In this document: positions 9,301 to 19,530 of the stretch, one piece after another
Layout: each line of letters starts with the position of its first letter
Numbering within the stretch: position 1 is the first letter of the stretch
NCBI GenBank assembly: GCA_000695325.1
Contig: AVPN01000449.1
Coordinates: 1 to 48,427 of the forward strand
DNA length: 48,427 bases
Origin: Pleurobrachia bachei
Lineage: Eukaryota; Ctenophora; Tentaculata; Cydippida; Pleurobrachiidae
Reading direction: 5' to 3'
Notes under the pieces: generated by a model
The model's input: only the letters and a program-made list of their open reading frames with translations
What the model was told of the DNA's origin: nothing
The model's database searches: none
Translations under genes and position numbers: made by a program

Positions 9301-11783
9301 TAGGTTGCCCAGTTCGCACTGTCCTGTCCACTGCGTTGTTTCATGGTTGGTCTGAGGGCCGAGGACGCTGATCTAGTGACGGGTATTCTATTGTGTACTG
9401 TGAAGGAGGCTCTATCTGTAAAATATACCGGGGATACAGCATTCTTCTCAGGTATAGGGGCTGATTATACATATACATATTACATGATATATCTTTTTAC
9501 AATCATCAACTGATTTCTTATCACCATCCACATCGATACATTTCCTACTGATTGAACCCCACCTCTCATTTCACCCCCACTTCACCCCGTATCATGTCCC
9601 CAGGTCGTTACCAGGAGGCAGCTAAGCGGTACAGTGAGGCGCTTCAACTGATAGAATCCCTGGACAGTGAGAGTTTTGAACAACTAACACTGACCGTGTT
9701 GCTCAACAGGACGGGGTGTAACATGAAACTGCAGATGTGGCCTGACGTAATACAGGACTGTTACAGGGGTCTTGCCATTCACCCCAAACACCCTAAATTC
9801 CTCCAAATGAGGGCTAGTGCCTATGAGAAGTTGGGGATGTATCAGAATGCTCTGGATGATTACAATCTGGTAAAGACTGAGGAGAGTGAGAGTGCTAGAG
9901 TGAAACTAAAGGAGAGGTTGGATTCCCAGCAGTTACTGGCAACACAACAACAGTTACTGGGTAACCAGCAGCTGTTAAATCAGAGCCAACAGATCCTGAA
10001 TAATGCCCAACTACTGTCTTCACAGCAGCAGTTGGCAGCAACTCAGCAGCTCTTAACTGCCCAATCCTCCTGTGCTGCCATGTTTAATATCCCTCCTGCT
10101 GCACCACCGGCCATGCCCAACACCTCCCAACTACTAGCCAACCACCAGGTAAAGAGAGCTGGGGAGTTTCTTGTTTGTCCTACTACCTCGGGGGAGTGTT
10201 TGTGTTACATTTCTCTAACTCCACATATCCCTATTCAGCTGTTGTTAAGTCAGCAACAACTGGCCAATCTGAGTCTGCTGGACCACACTCAGTTGCAACA
10301 ACAACAGCCAGTGAAACAGCAAGATCTGGCTGGTGGTAAAGACTGAGGAGAGTGAGAGTGCTAGAGTGAAACTAAAGGAGAGGTTGGATTCCCAGCAGTT
10401 ACTGGCAACACAACAACAGTTACTGGGTAACCAGCAGCTGTTAAATCAGAGCCAACAGATCCTGAATAATGCCCAACTACTGTCTTCACAGCAGCAGTTG
10501 GCAGCAACTCAGCAGCTCTTAACTGCCCAATCCTCCTGTGCTGCCATGTTTAATATCCCTCCTGCTGCACCACCGGCCATGCCCAACACCTCCCAACTAC
10601 TAGCCAACCACCAGGTAAAGAGAGCTGGGGAGTTTCTTGTTTGTCCTACTACCTCGGGGGAGTGTTTGTGTTACATTTCTCTAACTCCACATATCCCTAT
10701 TCAGCTGTTGTTAAGTCAGCAACAACTGGCCAATCTGAGTCTGCTGGACCACACTCAGTTGCAACAACAACAGCCAGTGAAACAACAAGATCTGGCTGCC
10801 TCTGTACCCCCTGCTACACCACCTCAACCTCCCCTCCCTGAACTGTGAGTGTAAACAAAATTGGCTAAACTTGTCTAAAACTATTCAGTTTGCCAAACCA
10901 CTTGTGCAACCACTTTTTAGTTTAACTTGGTAAACCACAATTTACTGACACTCTTTATTCCTCCAGGGAGCCGGTGCCCGCGGCAGTGGTTAGCGAGATC
11001 AGTGAGAGTATTCACCCTGTAAAGTTGAGCAACAAGAAGGAGAGATTGGAACCAGTAGGACCCCCTGTTGAACCTGAGAAGTGTCACGAACCGCCCCCAC
11101 CACCCCCTCCTCCCCCTCCCCCGGCTAGTGAGAAGAATACCTGCCTTCACAGCAACCACATCTCTAACATCCTGAACAACGTACAACATGTTGGGGTAAT
11201 TAACTGATAATGATACTTAATTAGGGTGTTTCTAATAATTAGGGTGACTAGATGGGGGAGGTTTAGCGGTGTTTTCACCCCCTTTTCTTTCAGCAAGTTC
11301 CCAATTTGAACAGAGTAGAGGAGGAGATATTGAAGGCGTCCAACCTGAACATCTCTCACCATCACCTGGTTAGTTTAATATTCGCTTCAGAAACAATCCT
11401 TGTGGTTTTCAGTAACATCCCTCTCTAAACCCCATCCCTCCTAGATGCATGACACGCTGGGTGACTTCCCTGCCCACCCCACCTCCCCTGTTACGATGCC
11501 GGACACATTTGAACTGGATGAAGAGATGCACATGTCTGGGCCTCTCCCAGCACCTCCTTATATCCGGGCACCCAGTCGGCAGCAACTGGCCACCTTCCAG
11601 TTCATCATGAACACTTATATCAGGTGAGCCCAGGGAGATGGGCTCGTGTTGAGTGAGAGATCATGTGGGGTGTATATTAGGGAATCGAAGGGATCTACTA
11701 AACCTAACCCATCCATTCCCAGGGGCGAGGACCCAACGAGAAGACGGAAGAGGGTTGATCGACCGAAACAAGTTGAAACATGA
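6396..11783 (+). CDS. importin-alpha-like ARM protein fused to TPR and Q/P-rich tail
   Basis: Seventeen exons with compatible phases: 6396-6455, 6570-6876, 6945-7032, 7101-7210, 7632-7761, 7950-8056, 8138-8266, 8367-8515, 8651-8795, 8933-9205, 9304-9451, 9604-10148 (duplicated part again at 10334-10614), 10705-10844, 10967-11195, 11294-11368, 11445-11623, 11723-11783. The first ten resemble importin alpha (nuclear import adaptor): a weakly basic N terminus, then ARM repeats with ANALANISAGSADNTRAV and AAWLLANIACE, ending with YLVGLGAV and the NDYREFLEDTGVPEI segment that normally closes that family. Importin alpha would stop about there, but the frame continues into TPR-like helices (GRYQEAAKRYSEALQLIE; GMYQNALDDYNLV), a Gln/Leu-rich segment, a run of 11 prolines and a basic end, RRRKRVDRPK. 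No stop or obvious promoter separates the halves. Two adjacent genes remain possible. A 466-bp duplication interrupts exons 12-13. Confidence 0.72.
7300..7631 (+). repeat. intronic minisatellite
   Basis: Within the intron 7211-7631 of the ARM/TPR gene the motif AATCAATAACACCCCTCTC recurs about ten times with short variable joints (often TGTGCCAATTCT), giving units of roughly 24-35 bp. It runs directly into the polypyrimidine tract and AG acceptor at 7631, so copy number changes the acceptor's pyrimidine context. Confidence 0.9.
9868..10799 (+). repeat. 466-bp near-identical tandem duplication inside coding sequence
   Basis: 9868-10333 is repeated at 10334-10799 with a single difference seen (CAGCAA versus CAACAA near the end). 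The unit spans the 3' part of exon 12, the short intron and the 5' part of exon 13. Its exonic content is not a multiple of three, and reading copy 1 through the junction gives an early stop at 10346; only one copy can be used in frame. This is either a very recent event or an assembly collapse/haplotype error. Confidence 0.93.
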
Positions 11784-12349
11784 AGGGGTGCATTTCGTTT
11801 ACCTGACAAGATAATAAGTGAAAGAGAGAGTTTGCCAGTGATATAAGTGTGCATGAGGAGAGAGAGAGAGATACCATTTTAATTTTGTTCACGTGAACCA
11901 ACCGTGTTTTCCTTTTTCACCAAACTCTCTCTCCGGAAAAGCGGCTGAACACCAAACCACGGAGTTAGGGGCGCGATATCCCCCAAACGGTCCAATGATT
12001 TCATCGTCCCCCTGCCTCTCTCCGGGCCGAAGGGTCATGTGTGTACTGCAGGGGTTCCTTGTCAGCGCTGTGTTTAACAACAGGCCGCGCGCGTCGCACA
12101 AAACTGTCCCGCAAGTGCCGCGGGCAGTCGGTTGTATTGGTGAGGGGGCGCCGCGCCGTACACACATGACCCGGTACACAGAGAGATGAACAAGTCGGTT
12201 TTGTTGTTTGGTAAAATATTAAAATTAACGGAATGATTCATATAATTGGTATAAAAGTTAATCATAATTGCAATAAAATAGATTAGATTAAAAAACCGGG
12301 TGATGGTTAAAAATGAATTACAAATCTCGATGTCATAAGATAAAATGAT
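11784..12349. other. intergenic, with a CpG-rich patch and short inverted repeat
   Basis: 3' flank of the ARM/TPR gene followed by a GC- and CpG-rich stretch (about 11940-12180) unlike its surroundings. Long overlapping frames occur there on both strands but show no recognisable protein. A perfect 15-bp inverted repeat, GGGTCATGTGTGTAC, lies at 12032-12046 and 12158-12172. It may be a promoter or transposon fragment; no gene is called. Confidence 0.4.
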
Positions 12350-12713
12350 TGTCTATTGGGGGGGGTGCAACCCCAAAAAAAATCAAACTTTTTCCGAAAC
12401 TCAGGGTATGGTTGATTTTTTTTGATTTTTTTTGTTTTGAAATTTGTTTGATTTTTTTTGATTTTTTTTGATTTTTTTTGATTTTTTTTGATTTTTTTTG
12501 ATCTTTTTTGATCCTTTTTGATTTTTTTTGATCTTTTTTGATCTTTTTTGATTTAAAAATCAAAAAAAATAAAAAAAAATCAATAAAAATCAAAAAAAAT
12601 AAAAAAAAATCAAAAAAAATCAAAATAAAAAAAAATCAAAAAAAATCAAACTTTTTCCGAAACTCAGGGTATGGTTGGTTTTTTTTGGGGTTGCACCCCC
12701 CCCTCTATTAAAA
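12350..12713. repeat. A/T-rich palindromic foldback repeat
   Basis: Core of about ten GATTTTTTTT-type units on the left and the complementary AAAAAAAATC units on the right, meeting near 12555. The outer ends are inverted copies of GGGGTGCAACCCCAAAA. Just inside each end sits ACTTTTTCCGAAACTCAGGG, in the same orientation on both sides (about 12388 and 12645). Open frames here are Lys or Phe/Leu runs created by the repeat. Confidence 0.88.
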
Positions 12714-14078
12714 CAAATTTAGTCTCTAAAAACAGTCCATTCTGGTTTGCTGCTTACTTCCTGGTGCTCAAATCATACAGTTGTCTGCCTACAAGCCAGC
12801 CTTATCTGAAAAGGGATGGGGATTAGTTTCTAGAATATTTTGCTCAAGAGAATCTTCAGATTTACAAAAAGTTAAAACAAGATATTTATAGAACGTGATG
12901 ATATGAATAGAGGGGTAAATTAATTTAAGCTTGATACAATAAATCCGCTTATCAATGAAAATTGAAAGTCCAAACACCACTGCCTGGGTACACACACTGA
13001 ATACCACACATTAGTTATAATGAGGAATGATAAAAACTGACTACAGTAAAAAACTAAATAAGTTTGACAGTTAGGATATAATAAATCCTTCACACGAAAA
13101 GTAAACAATAAAAAGTCTGGATTGGAGTTAATTGATGTAGAACATGTATTTTTCCTTAATGTATATTGTAGGACATTTATTGTTCCTGTATAATGATAGC
13201 GGGTACAAGTTAGACATCGTATCGGACCTCTATTTCACATCCCTTCAGTTGAGACCTATGGAACATGTCTGGAGGAGGGGGAGTTAAGAGGAAACAACTG
13301 GAGAATTGGAGAATTTAGAAGTGGTTTAGAATCATGTGGGGAAACCACGGTAAAAATGTGGTTGGCTGCATAAGAGAGAAATAAATTTAGATGATTGCTT
13401 GAGTCTTGACGCTTGTCAGTGTTAAAACATAATATTCAAACAGAAGCAGTATTGTCGAGTATTGATCACTGGATATCACAGATTGCGTTAACCAAAGTTG
13501 AGATCATCCACCTATCAGCTCCTCGCCAGGCAAGGCCATAATTGTAGTCATGTTCTTGGGGTATTGTTTGCCACAGACCAGGAAATATGATATTCAGGAT
13601 AAAAATGAATCGCTGTGTATTACACAGTGTGTAACCTGTGTAAGAAAATTACCAAGCAAGAGAATTTTTGAAGTGGAAGACCTAAGAAGAACGAAATGGA
13701 TGGTTAGATGTAACACAGTTCGTTTTAACCTTCATGGAATCAAATGATAAGATGATGATAACATAGGAATTACTGTTTGGTATTTTTGAAGCTGATGGTA
13801 CACGAAATGTACTTTTTAGAGGCATAGGGAGCATATAGGAGAAGGTTTAACCAGTAGTAAATATTGTAGTAGAAGAACCCGCCCACAATTGCCCCGATCA
13901 AACTGTGATTTCCAGGATGAGGCATATGACAAGTTACCCAATAATATGTTAATAGAGCTTCGGACAAAACCGGCTCTAAAATTCCAAAAAGTGGATATTA
14001 AAATTAAGAGAGAGATATAAGTCTACAGCCAACCACAGTAGTTCTACTAAGTACTAAATGGTCAGCTAAAAAGGATAC
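12714..14078. other. gene-poor AT-rich stretch
   Basis: No exon can be supported with confidence. Short frames at 13550-13747 (+) and 13772-13970 (-) have no recognisable domain. The minus one has a hydrophobic stretch and an acceptor whose phase would fit the RRM exon at 14079-14232, but its sequence does not look like the end of an RRM. Confidence 0.4.
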
Positions 14079-14232
14079 TGATAGCCCTATCGCACTCTAT
14101 TTGAGTGGCCATACGAACAGTAGCACACCGCCTACTACGTCCCTCTTGATCCGTCAGGATCATACACTCAATAACTTGGCCAGCATGACGGAAGAAATCC
14201 CGCAGAACATCGGAGGTGAGCTCAAAGGGTAT
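14079..14232 (-). CDS. single RRM-domain exon, probably 3' part of the hnRNP M-like gene
   Basis: A 154-bp minus-strand exon after a CTACACACTACAG acceptor. It reads IPFELTSDVLRDFFRHAGQV, then ECMILTDQEGRSRRCATVRM and CDRAIS, i.e. most of an RRM from just after RNP2 through an RNP1-like GRSRRCATV to helix 2. The preceding beta strand (RNP2) is expected in an exon that would fall in the N gap or the repeats beside it. The RRM gene at 15548-17601 points straight at it, on the same strand and with an unfinished 3' end, so this is most likely its third RRM. The donor (A|GTATCC) is weak and the next exon is not found. Confidence 0.6.
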
Positions 14233-14713
14233 CTGTAGTGTGTAGAAATGGGTATAATAGGGTATATCTGTAGTGTAGAAATGGGTATAAAAAAGGTTCG
14301 AATACGAATATTATCGAACAATTAGAAAGGGGGGGTGGTCATGTTAATTTTGTTAATGTTTTGTTAATTAACAAAGGACTTGGTGAAACATTAACACGAT
14401 TAACAAAATTAACAAAATTAACAAAAACGTGTTTTAGGTGTTTTCAGTCGGTTTATAGATATTTTACTTGTGTTTAGGTGTTTCTATCACAAACTCACTA
14501 ACTCCCGCGTTGTACATCACCTTCTTTCGTCCAAATAGTCAATTATCGATGAAAAAATTTAAATCGATGAAAAAAAATTAAATTTTTGAAACTTGTCGAA
14601 AATCATCGATTTTGAGCCAAAAAACTTGTATGTTGGACCACCAAACTGTGCAAAAAATAGTTGTACAATTGTATAAAATATAGAGCAACATTCAATAACT
14701 TCACCGGGCCGAT
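14233..14713. other. repeat-rich non-coding stretch beside the gap
   Basis: Presumed intron or flank. It contains inverted runs of the TTAACAAAA motif (about 14342-14428), repeated GGGTATATCTGTAGTG-like words near 14228-14290 and ATCGAT-centred words at 14545-14612. No coding exon is seen. Confidence 0.45.
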
Positions 14714-15391
14714 NNNNNNNNNNNNNNNNNNNNNNNNNNNNNNNNNNNNNNNNNNNNNNNNNNNNNNNNNNNNNNNNNNNNNNNNNNNNNNNNNNNNNNN
14801 NNNNNNNNNNNNNNNNNNNNNNNNNNNNNNNNNNNNNNNNNNNNNNNNNNNNNNNNNNNNNNNNNNNNNNNNNNNNNNNNNNNNNNNNNNNNNNNNNNNN
14901 NNNNNNNNNNNNNNNNNNNNNNNNNNNNNNNNNNNNNNNNNNNNNNNNNNNNNNNNNNNNNNNNNNNNNNNNNNNNNNNNNNNNNNNNNNNNNNNNNNNN
15001 NNNNNNNNNNNNNNNNNNNNNNNNNNNNNNNNNNNNNNNNNNNNNNNNNNNNNNNNNNNNNNNNNNNNNNNNNNNNNNNNNNNNNNNNNNNNNNNNNNNN
15101 NNNNNNNNNNNNNNNNNNNNNNNNNNNNNNNNNNNNNNNNNNNNNNNNNNNNNNNNNNNNNNNNNNNNNNNNNNNNNNNNNNNNNNNNNNNNNNNNNNNN
15201 NNNNNNNNNNNNNNNNNNNNNNNNNNNNNNNNNNNNNNNNNNNNNNNNNNNNNNNNNNNNNNNNNNNNNNNNNNNNNNNNNNNNNNNNNNNNNNNNNNNN
15301 NNNNNNNNNNNNNNNNNNNNNNNNNNNNNNNNNNNNNNNNNNNNNNNNNNNNNNNNNNNNNNNNNNNNNNNNNNNNNNNNNNNNNNNNNNN
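14714..15391. other. assembly gap (678 N)
   Basis: Unresolved bases. All long open frames across it are artefacts of N translation. It lies within the RRM gene and abuts a GGTTC repeat, which probably caused the break. Confidence 0.99.
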
Positions 15392-15502
15392 GGTTCGGTT
15401 CGGTAACCGAAATTCGGTTCGGTTCGGTTCGGTTCGGTTCGGTACGGTAAAAAGTTTTTCAAATTCGGTTCGGTTCGGTTCGGTGGAAAAAAACCCGGTT
15501 CG
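15392..15502. repeat. GGTTC-type short tandem repeat
   Basis: Runs of GGTTCGGTTCGG with interruptions (GTAACCGAAATT, GTACGGTAAAAAG) immediately right of the gap. The CCGGGCCGAT before the gap is not the same unit, so the extent of the array is unknown. Confidence 0.85.
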
Positions 15503-15547
15503 GTCGTTTCCTGCAAGGTACAATACAATACAATTGATATAACCAAC

Positions 15548-17601
15548 CTGTAATCCCTTCTATCTGCATCTCTGCTGGATGAGCCTCTTAGTAGACCTTC
15601 CAAAGCTTCCCTGCTTATTACAGAGTCCAGGGAGAGTCCCGACCCAGCACCTTGCAACATGCTCACTGTAGCAAGACCAATTTTCTGTGGAGAGGGGAAT
15701 ATTAGCTTAGTAAATTGAGCAATGGGGAACAGAAGTGAAAAGAAGTGAGAAGAATATTTAGCCAATTCCTGGGGATTAATCATAGATCATTACCTGTAGA
15801 AGTTTAGCTTGTGCGTCATCATCTCTTCGCGGGGATGGGGCCCTCCTTCTAGCATCCACTATTCTGCTACTGCCTGGATGGTGGTGATCTCTTGGAGGGC
15901 TCCTTCCAAAGTGATCCCTGGGTGGTTCCCTCCCATAATCTCTGTGAGGACTTCTACTTCTCCCACGATAGTCTCTTGGTGGAGGGTCCCTACTGTAGGG
16001 AGGCTGATCTCTATAGTCTCTAGGAGGAGAATCCCTTCTGTCCCTCATGTCTCTGTATCCATCCCTAGGTGGGTACCCATCACGGAGTGGGAAGGGAGGA
16101 CCCTGGTAGGGACGTGGGAGACTATCCCGGAGATCCCTTGGTGGCTGGAAATCACGGTCCCTTGGATGAGTGTCCATTATATTGTGAGGCTCACCATCAA
16201 TCCCTTCAGATATGGCAGGTGCTGACTTCTTAGGACACTGAAACAAGACGTGGGTAAAGAGAGATATCTCTAGGGACACACAACTCACACCTCACACGCT
16301 CTGTGAGGGTGAATCATATTAGGTAACAAATCGAGAGGCCGGGTATTTCCACTTACAAAGGCAATGTCCAGTATTTGACCCTGAAATTCAGTCCCATTAA
16401 ATCTATCTAGGGCAGCTTGTGCACCTTCAGTTGTTTCAAATTTGATGGTTACTGCTCCCCAAAACTTGTTGTTATCTTTTGTTGGTACAAACACCTAAGT
16501 AGACGGTTACCGGTCAGAGACTCTTGGGAAGGGTTTAGTCAAGACACTAAGATAGGGAGGGGAAGTTAGACAACAGTACAGGGGATAAGGGAGGGAATGA
16601 AATATTGGTTAGATAACAGTGCAGAGGATAAGGGGGGATGAAATATTGGTTAGATAATAGTTCAATAGGGGACAAGGGAGGGGATGAAAGGTATTACCCA
16701 CCTTGGTGATGTCTCCACAATCACTAAAATGATTCCGAATATCACGTGGTTTGGTGTCCTGGAGATTAACCTGGGAATGAAGGAATTAGGACACAGCTTA
16801 TAATTTAGTAATGGCTATCATGGTAGACACTATTAATCTAATCCTACAAGTTAGTGACTACTGGCAACATATATCCTATCTGGCTACTTACATTTCTGAT
16901 AAAGATAATTCCCTTGTTAGTTCCAAACTGGGAGCTTGTATTTGTATCAATTGAGTCAGCAGGTAGTCTCGGGTAATACTCAATATTGTCATATTTCACC
17001 TGGAAACAGAGATCTTAGAACACATGATTGGATTATGAAAGTGGGCTGAGTGCTCTAAAAACACGTTTAATATGCCAGTATGTCTTTGCCTTTTTTACCT
17101 TGATCTTTCTTCCCCCAAATGTTGAGTGTGAGAGTGTATCGATTGCTTTGCGGACCCCTTCCTCTGAGCTGTAACACACGAGAGCAGCACCCAGTGATTT
17201 CCCATCATTATCTCTGAATACCTCTACAAACACTACTTCACCCGCTGAGAGGGAGGGAGGAGTTAAGTTAGAACATTATTAGGGAGGGAGGGAGTTAGAA
17301 CATGTTTAGGGAGGGAGGGAGTTAGAACATGTTTAGGGAGGGATGGAGTTAGAACATGTTTAGGGAGGGATGGAGTTAGAACATGTTTAGGTCCAGGGGC
17401 TCACCATGAAGTGAGCTGTGAAATGTGTACACTGTGAGACCCACCTGTTTTCATGTGATCTTTAAGACTAGTCCACTCTACATCATAGGGCAGGTTATTC
17501 ACATAAACCCTACACTTCGCGTCACCCTTCACTCTCTTGGGTTTATAGGGCACTGTATTTGGAGGATGCTCCTTCTTTCTCTTTCCAGCTTTGTAAGACA
17601 T
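15548..17601 (-). CDS. hnRNP M-like RNA-binding protein with at least two RRMs
   Basis: Nuclear pre-mRNA-binding protein. Seven in-frame exons: 17445-17601, 17099-17244, 16892-16999, 16702-16770, 16357-16494, 15794-16237 and 15548-15684. RRM1 (KCRVYVNNLPYDVEWTSLKD ... GEVVFVEVFRDNDGKSLGAA ... FGGRKIKVK) closely resembles hnRNP M/MYEF2 RRM1, including the D-V-x-W-x-S-L-K signature. RRM2 spans exons 3-5 (GIIFIRNVNLQD ... FWGAVTIKF ... ILDIAF). Exon 6 is an Arg/Asp/Pro/Tyr-rich tract (RDY, RDP and SPPRD repeats) typical of splicing regulators. Exon 7 ends in phase 2 just before the GGTTC repeat and gap, so the gene is unfinished; the RRM exon at 14079-14232 is the likely continuation. Orthology to HNRNPM specifically is inference. 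Confidence 0.82.
16550..16690. repeat. intronic short direct repeats
   Basis: Two to three tandem copies of a roughly 60-bp unit containing GATGAAATATTGGTTAGATA and GGGGATAAGGGAGGG, within an intron of the RRM gene. Confidence 0.6.
17262..17393. repeat. intronic minisatellite
   Basis: About five copies of a unit of roughly 27 bp, GGGAGGGAGTTAGAACATG plus TTTA, in the first intron of the RRM gene. Confidence 0.85.
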
Positions 17602-18008
17602 AGCTGTTGGAGAGAGAGGGAGAGGGGAGACATGTCGTGATATAAGATGTGGTGTAAGTTAGGGAAATAAGTAGTTTACAATTGTAACACATAACAAATG
17701 AATAAGAACTAACATACAAATACAACGTCTGACGCTTATCCCTCAGGAATCTGTCTACGAAATGCAACATAGGGAATAATATATTTACACAGTCTTTGAA
17801 CGTAGTACCTAGTCCTCACGACTACTGAAATACCTGGGGAGATTTTGTGTTACATCACTAAAAAGAGGGACAGTGTCAGTTAAAGATACACAGTGTAACA
17901 CACTCATAATCGCATCTCAAGATCACGGTCTGTCAGATAAGATCAAGAAGATAATCATTGTGCTCCTTCATAAAACACATTATTACTCCTTCATAAAACT
18001 AACCGTGT

Positions 18009-18876
18009 TCATTTGAGACACCGGAACTGAGCCAATAGAGGACTTGTGAAGTTCAGGTTTAGTTCACTAGGGGTAGGTAATGCAGGGGTAAATACCTTGA
18101 CCTGTCTCAAGTGGGTATCACGACCATTCTGATGGTTACTTAGTATTGCTACCTGATACAAGAAGGGGTGGTTAGTTGAAACTTGAAAATAATAGAAAAT
18201 GGGGTAGAGATAGTAAAAATGAACAGTACCAGGAATATTTAACATACCTGTAACATGAATGTTCTGACACAGTCATCTTTTCCACTGTCAAGATCTACAT
18301 TCACCCATCCAGTAGGTTCCACAATTTCAACTTTAGCTATCTCAACTAGATCCAACATGTTGTTACCAACCCTGTGAAGTAGTGTATTAGTTATAGGTCC
18401 AATTAAACAACAATCAGATATATGGGTTACCTCTGTAATCAGGACATATTCAAGTTCCTTTTTACCTGATAGATATACGGGAGGGTGTGTAACTCTCATC
18501 TTGCTTATAATCCACATAGAATGAAATAGTTTTAACGCTCGTTTTCCGTTTAAAGTTGATATTAATAAAGTGAGGTTGAGTTCCATCACTCTGCCAATAA
18601 GTTTCCAGACTGTTGTCTCTCAGGTGTTCCACGCCAAAACCAGGTTTACAAGAGCTCAGCCACCACGTTGCCTAAACACATTGGTTAGATAGAATGATGA
18701 GGATCAATTAAAAGCAATCACAACAATACCTGAGATCCAATATCTCGGAGGCCAGTCATAGCTGTTGGTGTAGTTATGTTGGGGTCTACAGCCCTTACTG
18801 TGGCCATCTGATCAGATCCATTCTGCTGTGCAGGGGGAGGGGGCTGGCCCTGCTGCTGCTGTTGTGCTACCTCCAT
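18009..18876 (-). CDS. ANAPC10: anaphase-promoting complex subunit 10 (DOC domain)
   Basis: Substrate-recognition subunit of the APC/C ubiquitin ligase. Exons 18730-18876, 18466-18672, 18248-18371 and 18009-18152 encode about 207 residues (human 185). The N terminus is Gln/Pro-rich and variable; TGLRDIGSQ then leads into the DOC/galactose-binding-like fold: [54 protein letters not shown] and the near-invariant [19 protein letters not shown]. An apparent frameshift sits early in exon 2: the run GGTGGG near 18659-18663 has one G too many for the conserved W-L-S-S-C reading, and dropping it restores both that frame and the phase into exon 3. This looks like a homopolymer error rather than a broken gene. 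It lies just downstream of RPL21 on the same strand. Confidence 0.9.
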
Positions 18877-19047
18877 TGTGTCAGTTCATCCTGACGATGT
18901 GTGCCTGGGTGAACAGGGAAATAGAGATAACGAAATAGAGACAGAGAAAGTGAAGGGAAGAAAGAGAAAGAAGGGATTGAGATCCGAACACCGCTGTTGT
19001 AACAAGTAAAACGCTTCATCTCATAATTAAAAAGGACCGTAAAATAT

Positions 19048-19530
19048 TTAAGCGATGAATTCATATCGGATTGGCCTGACTTCTTCCACGGCGATTCCCT
19101 TTCCTTTGACGGTGTGGCTGGTCCTGGGGTTAACTGGGGCTCGCCTTGTGCACACATACACACCACTGGCCTTGGCCTCCTTTTTCACGGCCTCGTTCCT
19201 CTTGACCCTCTGGAGGAAATCATCTCGGCACTTGCTGTGGAGAATGTGTTCAACCCTCAGGTTAATCTTCTTGGCCAGGATCCTGCCCTTCACTCGCTTG
19301 TTGACGATGACTCCGACAGCACGCTTGGTGACGTTGTAAATTCGGCCAGTCTTACCGTGGTACACCTTGTAGGGCATGCCCTTGGTGACGGCACCACATC
19401 CCTTGATGTCGACGATGTCACCGACCTTGTAACATTTCATGTAGGTGGACAGAGGGATGAGACCTTTCTTCCTGAAGTCCCGAGCGAACATGTCCCTGGT
19501 TCCTCGTCGCTTTCCATGTGGGTTTGTCAT
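19048..19530 (-). CDS. RPL21: large-subunit ribosomal protein eL21
   Basis: Structural protein of the cytosolic 60S subunit. One coding exon of 160 codons, the usual family length. It begins [20 protein letters not shown], continues [20 protein letters not shown] and [17 protein letters not shown], and includes [11 protein letters not shown] near the end. The ATG lies 14 bases inside an exon after a TTGTATAG acceptor (19545-19553), so there is a separate 5' UTR exon upstream, probably in 19700-19800. Codon use is GC-richer than in neighbouring genes, as expected for a highly expressed gene. Confidence 0.97.
   Translation of the reverse strand: MTNPHGKRRGTRDMFARDFRKKGLIPLSTYMKCYKVGDIVDIKGCGAVTKGMPYKVYHGKTGRIYNVTKRAVGVIVNKRVKGRILAKKINLRVEHILHSKCRDDFLQRVKRNEAVKKEAKASGVYVCTRRAPVNPRTSHTVKGKGIAVEEVRPIRYEFIA

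Noticed and set aside
11889-12189. Overlapping 96- and 98-codon frames on both strands
   Set aside because: A CpG-rich patch with few stops on both strands, no domain and no splice context.
12333-12623. Lys/Phe-rich minus-strand frame
   Set aside because: Direct product of the GATTTTTTTT repeat.
13772-13970. Hydrophobic minus-strand frame as last exon of the RRM gene
   Set aside because: A phase-compatible acceptor exists, but the peptide does not resemble the missing end of an RRM and phase agreement alone has a one-in-three chance.
14603-15783. Three long open frames spanning the N gap
   Set aside because: They are open only because N codons are not stops; the sequenced flanks are GGTTC repeat and a real exon of the RRM gene.
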